Shown piece by piece: positions 28,994-39,869 of a stretch of DNA of 64,000 bases. Origin of the DNA: Megamerina dolium (lineage: Eukaryota; Arthropoda; Insecta; Diptera; Megamerinidae); the NCBI GenBank assembly GCA_963854835.1, contig OY978525.1, positions 84,185,833 through 84,249,832 of the forward strand. Reading direction: 5' to 3'. The notes under the pieces were generated by a model, which saw only the letters and a program-made list of their open reading frames with translations, did no database searches and had not been told where the DNA came from. Positions within the stretch are counted from its first letter, which is position 1. The number at the start of each line of letters is the position of its first letter. The translations under genes and the position numbers were made by a program.

Positions 28994-29047
28994 TTAGACT
29001 CTGTAAATTTCGTTGTCGACAACAAAATTCATTGTTGTTCAACATTT

Positions 29048-29066
29048 TGGCGCCCGAGCAGGACTT
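29048..29066 (+). other. BEL2 primer binding site
   Basis: TGGCGCCCGAGCAGGACTT starts 3 nt after the LTR end. It has the TGG start of a tRNA primer site. Confidence 0.65.
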
Positions 29067-30595
29067 AAAAGAAAAGTTTCTCTTTTTTTGTGTTTAAAGT
29101 CTAATTTTCTTAAAAGTCTAATAATATATTCGTGATATATAAGAAAGTGAACGTTAGTGTTTGATCCAAAAAATTGTGCGAAGAAGAGCGTTGCGAGGAT
29201 GCAACATTAGGATCAGCAAGCGAAGACTGGCTTCAGGATTATCAGGAGAGCTGTCTGGTGCGTACATAGAAGGAAAGTGGTAACAAAAAATGAAAGTATC
29301 AGGAATGCATAAAGTATTGTAAATGATAGATTCAGTAGACAATAGTTTGTGGTCAATAAAAGATATATATATAAATGTTTTTTTTTCAATAAAAGATATA
29401 TCAGTGAAAAATATAAAATTTGCGATAACGTTATTTCATTGATTTATGGCTAAAATGATAAAGACCGTGTTGAAAAGTAACTGGGTAACCGTTAATTAGA
29501 TGCAAGTAAATTTTATTCGAACATTTCGCAAGTTTATGCTAAACAATTAAATATATGGCCTACAAATATTTCCTATAAATGTGGTAGCAGTTGGAAAAAC
29601 ACTGAAAATTCATTTATTCAATTTGCACTGGTAACAAGTTCTCAAAAGAACGAACGAAATTTTAGTTGAGCACATATCGAATTTACGGTATTATTATCAA
29701 ACGTTGTGCAATTGCATTCGTTATCACTTTCTATCTTAACTGCATGTATTTTAAAATTTGAACGTACGTGTGTGTTGGTAGAAACTTCGGGTTCATATTC
29801 TCATTAATTGTGCAGTTGGATTTGATTTCGGTTTTCTCTTCAGTAAGTTGCATAATGTTGGGAACATTTTTATCTGCTATTTGTTTGTGGAACCATTGAA
29901 ATAAAAACCAAAAAAAAAAAAAAAAAGCATATTGACCATATGAATAGTTGTCGTCGCTCTCACTGTTGATTGCTAGTATATTAACAGTTTGAAAACCCTT
30001 ACATTATTAAACATATTGATCATATGAATCGTTGTCGTTGTTATACCTCTGTTGTGCTTGGTACATTAACATTTATAAACCATTCGATCCATTGCGCCTT
30101 GAATGATTATTGTTTGTGCATCTATAGAGATATTGTCAGACACAATTTGGTTTTTGGGGTGAATTTTGAAGTTTAAAGTTGCCGCGACAATTGTTGGTGT
30201 TATTGTTGTGAATATACAACGTAAACGCATATATCACTATACATTGGAGTTTTGAGTGTGGTACCAAACGTATATCTAACAAATACGTACATTATTGATG
30301 ATTGCCATATTAAGTTAACCGAAAGGAAAGGTTTCGTTTTTTAAATAAATAAATAAAAGCACATTGAACAATACATAAATTGTTTTTCTTTTTTTAATTG
30401 CTGGGTTGCTTCGCTATCTAGAAAATATTATAGGGTGCTGGTTAATTCGTCATTTTGCAATTAAATCGAGATTGTCTAACTATTTGCTTGAATTAAATTG
30501 AACATTTGGAAACAAATTGTATTCGACTAGACTCAATATTGTTGGTAAATTTATTGAATTTATTAAACGTAATAAATTACTAAATAATTACGATC
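29067..30595 (+). other. BEL2 untranslated leader with a direct repeat
   Basis: About 1.5 kb, AT-rich, with no supported coding. It contains an A-run (about 29,910-29,926) and a roughly 85-bp imperfect tandem duplication: GCATATTGACCATATGAATAG at 29,927 and ACATATTGATCATATGAATCG at 30,011, each followed by GTTGTCGT and later TACATTAACA/TATATTAACA-type words. Confidence 0.6.
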
Positions 30596-31645
30596 ATGCC
30601 TGGAAGTTTGAGCGATGAAGCCGCTTCTGTTCAAAAGCCAAGTACTTTAAGGCAGCAAAGAGCAACAGCGCGTGGTAATATAACACGTATAAAAAACATG
30701 CTTGATAATCCAACGGTAACTTGGAATATTATAGATTTGGAATGCCGGCTAGAAATCTTAGATTCTTATATTAAACAAATAATGGCATATTTGTTTAATA
30801 TTATTCAGCTTATGGGGCAATATAAGCGTCGAGAGAGTCCAATGTTGGAGAGTACACTTGGTATTACCACGCCTCAATCGTCTCGTCTTCCGAATCTGAA
30901 ATTACCGACATTTAGTGGAAAGTACACGGAGTACAAAAATTTTATAAGCTCATTCAATAACTGGGTCCATGATGAGCCACATCTAGCGACAATTGAAAAA
31001 TTTAATCATTTGATGAGTTGTTTATCGGGTGACGCGCTCAGAACGGTAAAGGCATTTCAAGTCACAGAAGCCAATTATAAGAAAGCATTGGATCGTTTAG
31101 CAGAACGATACGATAAAAAAGGTTTGATATTTTTTGATAATATCGAGCAGATATTTGACATTCCAAAAATGATAAAACCAAATGCTTCAGCGCTTAGAAA
31201 TGTGGTTGACATTGTATCCGCAATTTATGATTCGTTGCAATCATTGGGTACAGAGATGGATATAACAAATGCATTACTCATTCAACTGGTACTATCAAAA
31301 GTCACGATGCCAATCACTCGAAGTAAATGACGACAGGTCGAGTAAATACGGCAGTGCTGATCAACAGAATCCTCATAGAATTAAATCGCCTAATAAAAAG
31401 AAAAATGAATACAAAACATCATTTGCAGTTGCTGCGAGTAGTTTGTATAATCAATGCATTTTTTGTAAATTGAATGGGCATTCAATACATAGTTGCAACT
31501 CTTTCGCTGCATTGACCGTTGGTAAACGGTTCGATTTTGTAAAAAAAATCTGGAAATTGTATAAATTGCTTAAAGAAAGGACACTCGGGCCGGAATTGTT
31601 CTCGATCTCATTGTCGAGTTTGTCAACGTCCTCATCACACTCTAC
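30596..31645 (+). pseudogene. BEL2 gag
   Basis: The start is MPGSLSDEAASVQKPSTLRQ. The BEL Gag core follows with LPNLKLPTFSGKYTEYKNFI, DEPHLATIEKFNHLMSCLSGDA and RLAERYDKKGLIFF (about residues 100-190). A frameshift near 31,300 and another near 31,550 are needed to reach the C-terminal zinc knuckles: CIFCKLNGHSIHSC at about 31,455-31,500, then KKGHSGRNCSRSHCRVC at about 31,575-31,625. The product would assemble the particle and bind RNA. Confidence 0.8.
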
Positions 31646-31659
31646 TGCATAAATATGAG

Positions 31660-33914
31660 TTGCAGCAGCAATCAAATCACTTTAATAATCAGTTATCTGT
31701 GTTACCATCAACATCTGCTACTGCCAATGATACTCCACAACAATCGTTCCAGCGTTCTTCACACCATGTCTCGAATACAAATGATGTCGTTGTATTTACT
31801 ACAGCTATAGTTAGAATAAAAGATCGCTATAGAAGTACCCACCTAGTAAGAGCGCTTTTAGACTCTGGATCACAAATAAATTTCATGAGTGAAGATTGTG
31901 CACAGAAATTACATTTAAAACGAGAATTTAAAGATCTAAATTTATCGGGTATTGGGGAGTTAAATGCGAACTTACGACATAAAGTTAATACGATTATAGA
32001 ATCCAGAGTTAATGAGTTAATGGTTTTTGGGTCATAAAGTCCATCTCGAGTTACCAACCTGAAGTTATTTTACCCGTTCACTCGTGGCAAGTCCCGGGGA
32101 ATATTGAGCAGGCAGATCCCCACTTTAATAAAAGACAAAAAATTTATTTGTTGATTGGTGCCGATATATTTTTCGAACTTTATCAATCGGTCAAATAAAA
32201 TTAAAATTGCGAACAACATTTTATGAAGAGTACCAAGCGATTACCAACTGGTCGTTTTGAAGTTCGGTTGCCATTTAAAATGAATTCGTCAGCACTCGGA
32301 GTCTCATATGAAACGGCAAAACGACGATTTTTGTCACTTGAGCGTAGGCTTATGAGGACACCTGATGTCAAAGAAATGTATAATAATTTTATGATCGAAT
32401 AATTGTCGTTAGGCCATATGTCTAAAACGGAAAACATAATTCCGACAGGGCCACATTATTTCATACCACACCAAGTTGTCATAAGGCCTGAGAGTTTGAC
32501 AACCAAGTTAAGAGTTGTGTTTGATGCTTCATGTAAAACATCATTCAATATCTCATTTAACGATACTATAATGGTCGGCCCAACTATTCAACCAGAGCTC
32601 TATACAAATTTATTGAAATTTCGTTGTCGTAAATTTGCCATTACGGCAGATATTACAAAAATGTATAGACAAGTACAAGTCCATGAAGCAGATCGACAAT
32701 TTCAGCTTATTTTGTGGCGGAAACATCCAAACATGCCTATACAAATGTACAAACTAAACACAATAACATATGGCACTGCACCAGCACCGTTCTTGGATAT
32801 TCGGTGCTTAAATGAACTTGGCAATATTAATAGAGAAATTCGTGCGATTTCAAGGGTTATACAAGAGGACTTCTATGTGGACGATTTATTGTCAGGTGCT
32901 GAAACATTGGAGGAGCTTGAAAGCATTCAATATGATATAACAAAAATTCTTGATTCAGCTGGCTTTAAGTTTTCGAAATGGTATTCTAACCACCAGGTTC
33001 TCAATAATAGCGACAATGTTGAAAAAGAAATCACATTTAACGACACCGAAACCACTAAAACTCTGGGTATAGTTTGGCATCCGAAAAGTGATAAGCTTAA
33101 TTTTAATCTCGTTGCAAATTTTGATACTTTGAAGGCTACTAAGCGCAATATTTTGTCGGTGTCTTCCCGGTTGTTTGACCCATTGGGGCTTCTACGACCA
33201 GTTATTACAAAAGCAAAAATATTGCTGCAAGAATTGTGGTTGCTAAAGTTAGACTGGGATGAATCAGTTCCAATGTCGGTGGCTACAAGCTGGGAGATCT
33301 TTAAAAAAAACTTCCGAAAAATTCCAGAGATACATGTTCCTCGATACGTTAATATTCAAACAGTTCAAATTCACGGTTTCGCTGATGCATCTATGCGTGC
33401 ATATGGTTGTTGTATATATATACTTAGCAAATGTGGTAGTAATTACAAGTCCATACTGTTTACAGCCAAGTCGAAAGTTGCTCCACTTAAAACTAAAACT
33501 CTTCCAAGACTTGAGCTTTGTGCCGCTCACTTGTTAGCAAAAATGTGGAAAATTATAGAGCCAATTTTATTGCCATACGCAGAAAAGGTAACTTTTTGGA
33601 GCGATTCAGAAATTGTGTTATACTGGCTTAAAAAGCACCCATCCACATTATCAACTTTTGTTGGGAATAGGGTATCGGACATTCAAGAAGTGGCGAATAA
33701 GGCTACATGGAGGCACGCTCAGAACCCTGCGGATATTGTATCGCGAAGTTGCAATGTAGATGAGCTATGCCAGTCTATATGGTTTGATGGTCCTACATTT
33801 TTAATGGAGGAGGAAGATAATTGGCCAGTAAATGCGCACTTTGAGCCCGCAGAAACATTGTCATCGGCAGAAATGCGCAAGTCTAAAGCGATCGTACTAG
33901 TTGTTGAAAAATAA
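31660..33914 (+). pseudogene. BEL2 pol: protease, reverse transcriptase, RNase H
   Basis: The aspartic protease lies at about 31,840-31,900 (VRALLDSGSQINFMSEDC). The stretch 32,038-32,402 contains stops and frame changes but still shows GADIFFEL and SYETAKRRFLSLERRLM-like pieces. From 32,403 an open frame of 503 codons carries RT with VFDASCKTS, ITADITKMYRQVQV, and EDFYVDDLLSG as active site. Connection and RNase H follow: SSRLFDPLGLL, IHGFADASMRAYG, TFWSDSEIVLYWL and ADIVSRSC. Motif order matches BEL/Pao and not Ty3/gypsy. The frame ends at TAA near 33,914. Confidence 0.87.
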
Positions 33915-33956
33915 CGTAACATAATCTACGAAATAATTGAAAATTCATCGACGTAC

Positions 33957-35434
33957 ATGAAAATATTGCGAACACTTGCATATGTTTATCGATTTATAAA
34001 GCCGATCAAAAATGAGCATACAGAACAACCAATTACAGCAAAAGAACTTGAGCTATCATTTTTCAAAGTCGTAATTCAAATAATTCAGCATGAGGAATAC
34101 GCTGAACAAATAAAATGTATGAAAAGCTCATTGTTATTAAGCAACAACTCCAACAATTAAATCCGTTTCTGCACGAATTTGAAGAAAATGGCAGAAAATT
34201 TACTTTAGTGTGTGTTGGTGGCAGATTATTAAATGCCCCACTACCTTATGATACTAAGCATCCTTTATTGATGCCTAAGACCCGATTCGTAACTCTGTAT
34301 GCCACCCATTTGCATTTGTCAAATTGTCATGCAGGACCACGAGCTCTAATTGGTCTAATTGGTCTAATGCGGCTGAAAATATGGTCAATAAATTCAAGAG
34401 AAGTGGCTCTTAATGTAGTTCGCAATTGCATACATTGTTTTAGGTACAAGCCTAGATTAATGACACAAATTATGGGAAATTTACCTAGAGACCGACTTTT
34501 ATCAGTGCGACTATTTTTGATAACCGGAGTAGATTTTTGTGGTCCGATATACACGTCATATAGAATTCGTGGTAGACCTCCTTATAAGACATATGTAGCT
34601 ATATTCGTTTGTTTTTCGTCAAAGGCTGTTCACATCGAAGCTGTTTCTGATTTGTTCACTAACGCTTTCATTTCTTGTTTTAAAAGATTCATCGGAAGGA
34701 GAGGTCTTCCAGAGAAGGCTATGTGCGACAACGCTACAAATTTTGTGGGAGCCAATGCAAAGCTGAAAGAGCTGAACGACGTGTTTTTCGGAGAGCAGAG
34801 TCAGAACAAAATACTCAATTTCGTAGCAGAGAGAGGAGTGACTTTCGAATTCATCCCGCCGCGCGCCCCTCATTTCGTAGGCCTGTGGGAAGCGGCCGTC
34901 AAATCCATGAAGAATCTTTTTTATCGCACCGTCGCGCACGCCAACCTAACGTTCGAGGAATTGTCAACTGTCTTGGTCGAAATAGAGGCCATTTTAAATT
35001 CAAGGCCGATCGCTCCAATGTCCGAAGATCTCAGCGACGGAGAGGCGCTCACGCCAGCGCATTTATTAATCGAGTGCTCTTTAAAGGCCATACCCGAACC
35101 TACTATAGAGCACGAAGTTCTGACGTATTCAAAACGATGGCAACGTATCTGCTATCTAAAAGGGCGATTTTGGTCTGTGTTCTGCAGAGATTACCTCCTC
35201 GGGCTGCAAGTCAGGGCCAAATGGCTCAAGCCCCAACAAAACGTAGAGGTTGGTTCAATGGTTATTGTTCACGAAGACAACCTGCCTCCACAGAAATGGT
35301 TGCTAGGCAGAATAGTAGATGTCATTGTTGGAAAAGATGACATGGTTCGTGTGGCCAATATTCAAACGCAAAATGGAATTATTAAACGTGCGATACATAA
35401 ATTGACACCTTTACCACAAGGGCAGCTGTTTTAA
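33957..35434 (+). pseudogene. BEL2 integrase
   Basis: Two overlapping frames, with a shift near 34,120-34,160. The zinc-binding region ends with CIHCFRYKPRLMTQIMGNLP. The catalytic core carries GVDFCGPIYTSY (D), MCDNATNFVGANAKL (D) and PPRAPHFVGLWEAAVKSMK (E), complete for BEL integrases. The C-terminal domain (VGSMVIVHEDNLPPQKWLLGRI) precedes TAA at 35,434, 28 nt before the 3' LTR. From about 34,740 to 35,290 the DNA is distinctly richer in G and C than the rest of BEL2. Confidence 0.88.
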
Positions 35435-35461
35435 TATATGAATATATCAACGGCGCCGGGA

Positions 35462-35958
35462 TGTTTGGCCATATACCTATATATAAGTTATCAGTGAAGT
35501 TCTATTATTATAAGTATCTTATTATATTATATTATTATTGAAATAGAGTAACTATGAATTCATCTCTATTTAGTACATACTCATTTATACAACTGTGTAA
35601 ACCGTTGATTTGTATACTCTTGTTATATTGAAATATTATATTAAATTCAATTGTTATAAAACCACTGCTGGTGTTAAAAAAAAAATAAATAAATAGGGGG
35701 CACTTAAAGCCCCAAAGGGCTCATTGGCCGAGCTTCTCTTCCATTACTGTTGTGCGTCTTAAATTTGGACAGTATTAGAAGGGACCTACTTATTTTAACG
35801 GGTTCCGAACGGCAGAACACTTGTGACATCACTTTTTCTGAGCTTTGTCACAGAGTTCTCTTAGAAGCTTTTTCATGGCAAGTTGTTACTGGTGGTTACA
35901 GCTGGTGTTAGACTGTGTAAATTTCGTTGTCGACAACAAAAATCATTGTTGTTCAACA
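35462..35958 (+). repeat. BEL2 3' LTR with a SINE-like insertion
   Basis: Matches the 5' LTR over 35,462-35,676 and 35,911-35,958. The 224-bp insertion between them is flanked by a 10-bp duplication GCTGGTGTTA. No convincing long polypurine tract precedes it (CGGCGCCGGGA). Confidence 0.9.
35677..35900. mobile_element. SINE-like insertion in BEL2 3' LTR
   Basis: 224 bp with A-rich sequence at the left end (AAAAAAAAATAAATAAATAG) and a 10-bp target duplication (35,667-35,676 and 35,901-35,910). Internal words such as TCTCTTCCATTACTGTTGTG recur in diverged form near 56,597-56,630, and CTTAAAGCCCCAAAGGGCTC resembles a piece near 22,405. This is a dispersed repeat family. Tail orientation is not settled. 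Confidence 0.65.
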
Positions 35959-35963
35959 GTACC

Positions 35964-38345
35964 TTTGGTCCAACTGTCGGAAAATTCAGCCTCCACCAGA
36001 ACACCTTCAATAACGGAATGAGGCTGATCGACTTCGCCGCAACACGAAACATGGTAATTAGTGGTATCAGATTCCAGTATCTCGACATCCATAAAGCGAC
36101 ATGGATGTCTCCAGATCAACGAACAAGAAGTAAAAATGATCATATGGTGATTGACGGAAGGCATGCTTCCAGTGTGATGGACGTGAAATCGTTCCATGGT
36201 AACAACATCGTCTCGGATAATTACCTTGTTGCCGTTAATGTGCTAACACGTTTATGTGTTGCAAAAAACAAACGTAGTCCCACACAGAGAAAGCTCGACG
36301 TCAGTAAGCTGCGATCACCAGAGACAGCAGATGCATTTGCCCCTCGACTATCGGATCTGCTTATGCAGAAACTCTCCCACTTGATGGAACATGCGCACGG
36401 TGGACACATATATCCCACTCCATGACTACTGCTGCCGAGGAGGTAATCGGTTACTACCGGCCTCTGAGCAATGAGTGGTTTGATCAGCAGTGTCACGACG
36501 CTACCGCAGAGAAAGACGCCGCCAACAGAAAAACCCTGCGTGCAGGAGCAACGCGAGCTGTTAATGAACGGTACAGAGAGAAAAGGAGTGCAGAGAGACG
36601 TCTTTTCAGGGCCAACAAGAGGGATTTGAAAAGGCGTGTGTGAGGAGATAAAGATGTGTGCCAACAAGAATGAGACTCGAAAATTCTTCGAAAAGATCAA
36701 GAGTGGCGGTTTAAACCCCGGAGCCTCTTCTTGTCGTGACAGAAATGGGAGTCTGGTCACAGATGTCCAGAGTGTACTGAGACTATGGAGGGAACACTTC
36801 ACGTTACTGAATGGCGGTGCTACGAACAATTCCGCCATTGGAGGGGTTTGCCCGATAACCCCAATTACAGATGATGGTGTTGATGTTGAAACTTCCATTT
36901 TAAAGCTGAAGAACAACAATGCTGCAGATGCTGATGGCCTGCCTGCCGAGTTGTTTAAGACCGGAGGCGATGAGCTGCTCGCCTGCATGTACCAGCTCAT
37001 AAGCAGAATATGGAATATGAAAGGATGCCTGATGATCTCTGTCCCGTACATAAAAAAGGAGACCCCACTATTTGCGCCAACTATCGTGGAATAAGTCTCC
37101 TGAGCATCGCATACAAGGTTCTATCGATCATACTGTCTGAAAGGTTGAAGCCTATGCTCAACAACCTGATTGGACCTTATCAGTGTGGCTTTAGACCTGG
37201 TAAATCCACTATCGACCAGATTTTCACACTGCGCCAAATCCTGGAGAAGACCCAAGGAAAACAGATCGACACACCACCTATATATTGATTATAAAGCCGC
37301 TTTCGACAGTCCGGTAAGGAATTACCTCTACGCAACAATGTCTGAGTTCGTTATTCCTGAAAAGTTCATTCGACTTTGTAGAATGACACTGCATAACTGC
37401 TGTTGTGCAGTGAAAATTGGGAAGGACCTCTCCACACCGTTTAATATCGAACGGGGTTTCAGACAAGGTGATTCGTTATCATGCGACTTCTTCAATCTTA
37501 TTATGGAGAAACTAATAAGAGCTGCTGATCTACGACATAATGGCACTATCTTCAACAAAGGTGTCATGCTACTGGCAATTGACGACGATATTGACATAAT
37601 CGGCATGAACACGCGACCAGTCAGTGCAGCATTCTCAGAGTTGGAAAGACAGTCGCGTCGGATGGGTCTTACGGTGAACGAGGGCAAGACGAAGTATCTA
37701 GTGTCAACAACCAAGATGTCCCGACGTCTTGGACTGCGCGTCACTGTTGACAACTACGCTTTTGAAGTTGTAAGGGACTTTGTCTATCTTGGAACCAGCA
37801 TTAACAGCAGTAATGACGTTAGCCTGGAGATATTGCGAAGGAACGCTCTTGCAAACAAGTGTTTCTTTGGGCTAAGTAAGCAATTGAGAAGTGGTGCCCT
37901 CTCTCTAAGAACGAAAACTACACTCTACAACTCTCTCATCATGCTTGTCCTTACGTATGGCGCTGAAGCCTGGACAACTTCCACCTCGGATGAGCGAATG
38001 CTTGGAGTTTTCGAGAGATAAGTCCTTCGGAAGATCTTTGGACCTATTTGCGTTGGTGGCGAGTACCGAATAAGGTACAACCATGAGCTGTACGAGCTGT
38101 ATGCCGATATTGACATAGTAAAGCGCATCAAAATCCAGCGGCTGCGCTGGCTAGGTCATGACGAGCGAATGGAAGAACACGCTCCAGCAGGTGTTATATT
38201 CGGAACCCGCTGGAGGACGACGCAGAAGAGGAAGACCTAACCTCCGATGGAAGGACCAAGCACTGGAGAACCCGACGGTGCTTGGAATTTCTAACTGGCG
38301 CCAGTTAGCAAAGAACAGAGATGGCTTGCGAAGCATGTTATATTC
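35964..38345 (+). pseudogene. RTE-like element 1: endonuclease end and reverse transcriptase
   Basis: The endonuclease continues with FGPTVGKFSLHQNTFNNGMR, RFQYLDIHKATWMSPD and KNDHMVID, ending the AP-endonuclease fold near 36,240. A linker follows over several frames (TTAAEEVIGYYRPLSNEWFD at 36,422). RT shows NYRGISLLSIAYKVLS, YQCGFRPGKSTIDQIFTLRQ, IDYKAAFDS (first D), RGFRQGDSLSCDFFNLIMEK, and an active-site block LAIDDDIDIIG where AYADDIDI is usual. The C terminus has YLGTSINSSNDVSLEI, LILTYG-like (LVLTYGAEAWT) and RGRPNLRWKDQ near 38,240. Frame changes occur near 36,420, 36,640, 37,090, 37,270 and 38,020. Confidence 0.85.
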
Positions 38346-38403
38346 GGCCTAAATCAATATTCGGTTGTTATGGCCACATAAGTAATTAAGCTCCTAAAGT
38401 GGC

Positions 38404-39677
38404 GAGCATTTTTGATTTGTTCTCGCAATTAGTATAGAAGCAACAACTTCCAGCTATACACAACTTCTTGGGATCCCATGCTGCTATACATACTAGTCAA
38501 AAAATTGTATCGAGGCATCCACAATTTGTATGAAAGATCACTTTCAACTCCAAAGGTGCCTCAACATATCAAACACTTTTTAACCTTCCTCGAAGTACAA
38601 TTACAATCAATGGAATCTATCGGATACAAAGTAAAATCACAAAAAGCATTTTCTACAGCTGCAACCACGCAAAAGTTCAACAATGCATGCAAATTATGCA
38701 GCATCAGTTTCCATCCTTTGTATTTCTGCAAACAATTTTTGCAATTATCCACATCAGAAAGATTGAATTGGGTGCAAAACAATAAACTATGTGTCAATTT
38801 TTTTAGGCAAGACCATACAGCAAAAACCTGAACTTCAAGATCCTGTACTAACTGCGACAAGAAACAGAATTCATTAGTGCACTTAGACATAAGAAAGGTC
38901 TGTACTTCCAACCATTGTTCCTGCCCAGCCAAACCACAATCTTGATATCACTACCTGGTAAATCCCTACCAATATTCAACTAGCTGATCCAGAATTTCAC
39001 CAACAAGGGAAAATTGACATCTTGTTTGGTGCTGAATTCTAATCGAATGCCTACTGGACAACCTCTCCACTAATCTCCCAGTCCTGCAAAATACAAAACT
39101 TGGTTGGATCCTAAGTGAAAAGATTGGAAACGATTCCGAATCATCAGAGATACTAACTTGTTCTGTTTTTGGGAACCAAGCAGACACCAGAGACACTAAT
39201 GTCACACTGGATGAGGTGGTAGAACGGCTATGGAAAATGGATGAAGTAGAACCAAAGGAAATAGGGTTATCGCCAGCAGAACAGCGATGCGAGGCATATT
39301 TCGCTCAAAACGCTCGCACCAATGACGAAGGTCGCTTTGTTGTCAAACTACCATTTCTTGAAACACGTCAACCTTGGGATCGTCACGAGAAATAGTCTCA
39401 ACAGATTTTTATGTCTGGAACGGCGACTACAGAAAATTACAGTGCGGAATCAATACGTCCAATGAATGGAAGAATTCAAGCGATTGGGACACATGAAAGA
39501 AGTAAAATCCTATTTCATCCAGAAGATCACCGGTATCAAGTCATCATGTGGAGAAATCATCCAACAGCAAATGCTAATGATTTTTCATTGGGAGCTCTGA
39601 TTCTGCAGCACAATTCCTACGTTGACGATGGACTAGGGGGTTCAGACAGTCTTATAACGGCCATCACAGCACAATAG
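38404..39677 (+). pseudogene. BEL1 gag end, protease and RT start
   Basis: After the RTE insertion the Gag frame resumes with HFLTFLEVQLQSMESIGYK and a zinc-binding stretch with CKLCSISFHPLYFCKQF, RLNWVQNN and LCVNFF (38,680-38,800). Further on, across several frames, come NRMPTGQPL-like protease-end sequence, TLDEVVERLWKMDEVEPKEI (39,205-39,260), FVVKLPFLETRQPW and RYQVIMWRNHP. SYVDDGLGGSDSL then marks the RT active site. Most of the RT palm before YVDD is deleted: only about 30 codons separate MWRNHP from YVDD. The R1-like insertion at 39,678 cuts it. Confidence 0.75.
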
Positions 39678-39869
39678 TTTTTTTTTTTTTTTTGCGGTGA
39701 GGAGGTAACAAAATGGCTGACCCACTGACCCGTAACTATCGTTACAATTACAGAGTGTGTCGTCGCAGACACTTAAAAAACTTCCCCCTCCATCAAGGAA
39801 TTTTGAACCTACCCCGGAACCACGGTAGTATTACTTCGGGGTAGGGCCCTAGTGAGTCTTTATTAGACT
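39678..39869 (-). other. Poly(A) tail and 3' UTR of the R1-like element
   Basis: Seventeen T on the plus strand mark the reverse-transcribed poly(A) tail directly against the target duplication. The adjacent 175 bp hold no coding; part of it can pair with itself (TACCCCGAAGTAATAC ... GTTCCGGGGTA), which may be an element RNA structure. Confidence 0.8.

Larger units (their letters stand above)
27672..29044 (+). repeat. BEL2 5' LTR, carrying two MITEs
   Basis: The true LTR is about 283 bp (27,672-27,906 plus 28,997-29,044). A 1,090-bp block of two MITEs interrupts it after GCTGGTGTTA. It is closely similar to the 3' LTR outside the insertions, with only a few substitutions and short indels. 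Confidence 0.9.
27672..35958 (+). mobile_element. BEL2: BEL/Pao LTR retrotransposon
   Basis: Both LTRs begin TGTTTGGCCATATACC and end GTTGTTCAACA. The flanks are GTACC on both sides (27,667-27,671 and 35,959-35,963), the 5-bp duplication expected of BEL/Pao. Order: 5' LTR with two MITE insertions, primer site, 1.5-kb leader, gag, protease, RT, RNase H, integrase, 3' LTR with a SINE-like insertion. No env follows integrase. Several frameshifts disrupt gag-pol. Confidence 0.93.
27464..38393 (+). mobile_element. RTE-like non-LTR element 1, split by BEL2
   Basis: Inserted in BEL1 gag with a 10-bp duplication CTAAAGTGGC (27,454-27,463 and 38,394-38,403). It is 5'-truncated inside the endonuclease and comprises 27,464-27,671 plus 35,964-38,393, about 2.6 kb net. 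It ends ...CACATAAGTAATTAAG, as does the second copy at 59,063. BEL2 interrupts it with a 5-bp GTACC duplication. Confidence 0.88.

Noticed and set aside
34723..35340. A 205-codon open frame on the same strand as BEL2 integrase
   Set aside because: It lies wholly within the integrase in another frame, is Arg/Ser-rich without a domain, and is explained by the GC-rich patch.
36221..37051. A 276-codon antisense frame over RTE copy 1
   Set aside because: The plus strand in the same place has recognisable RTE motifs; the antisense product has none.
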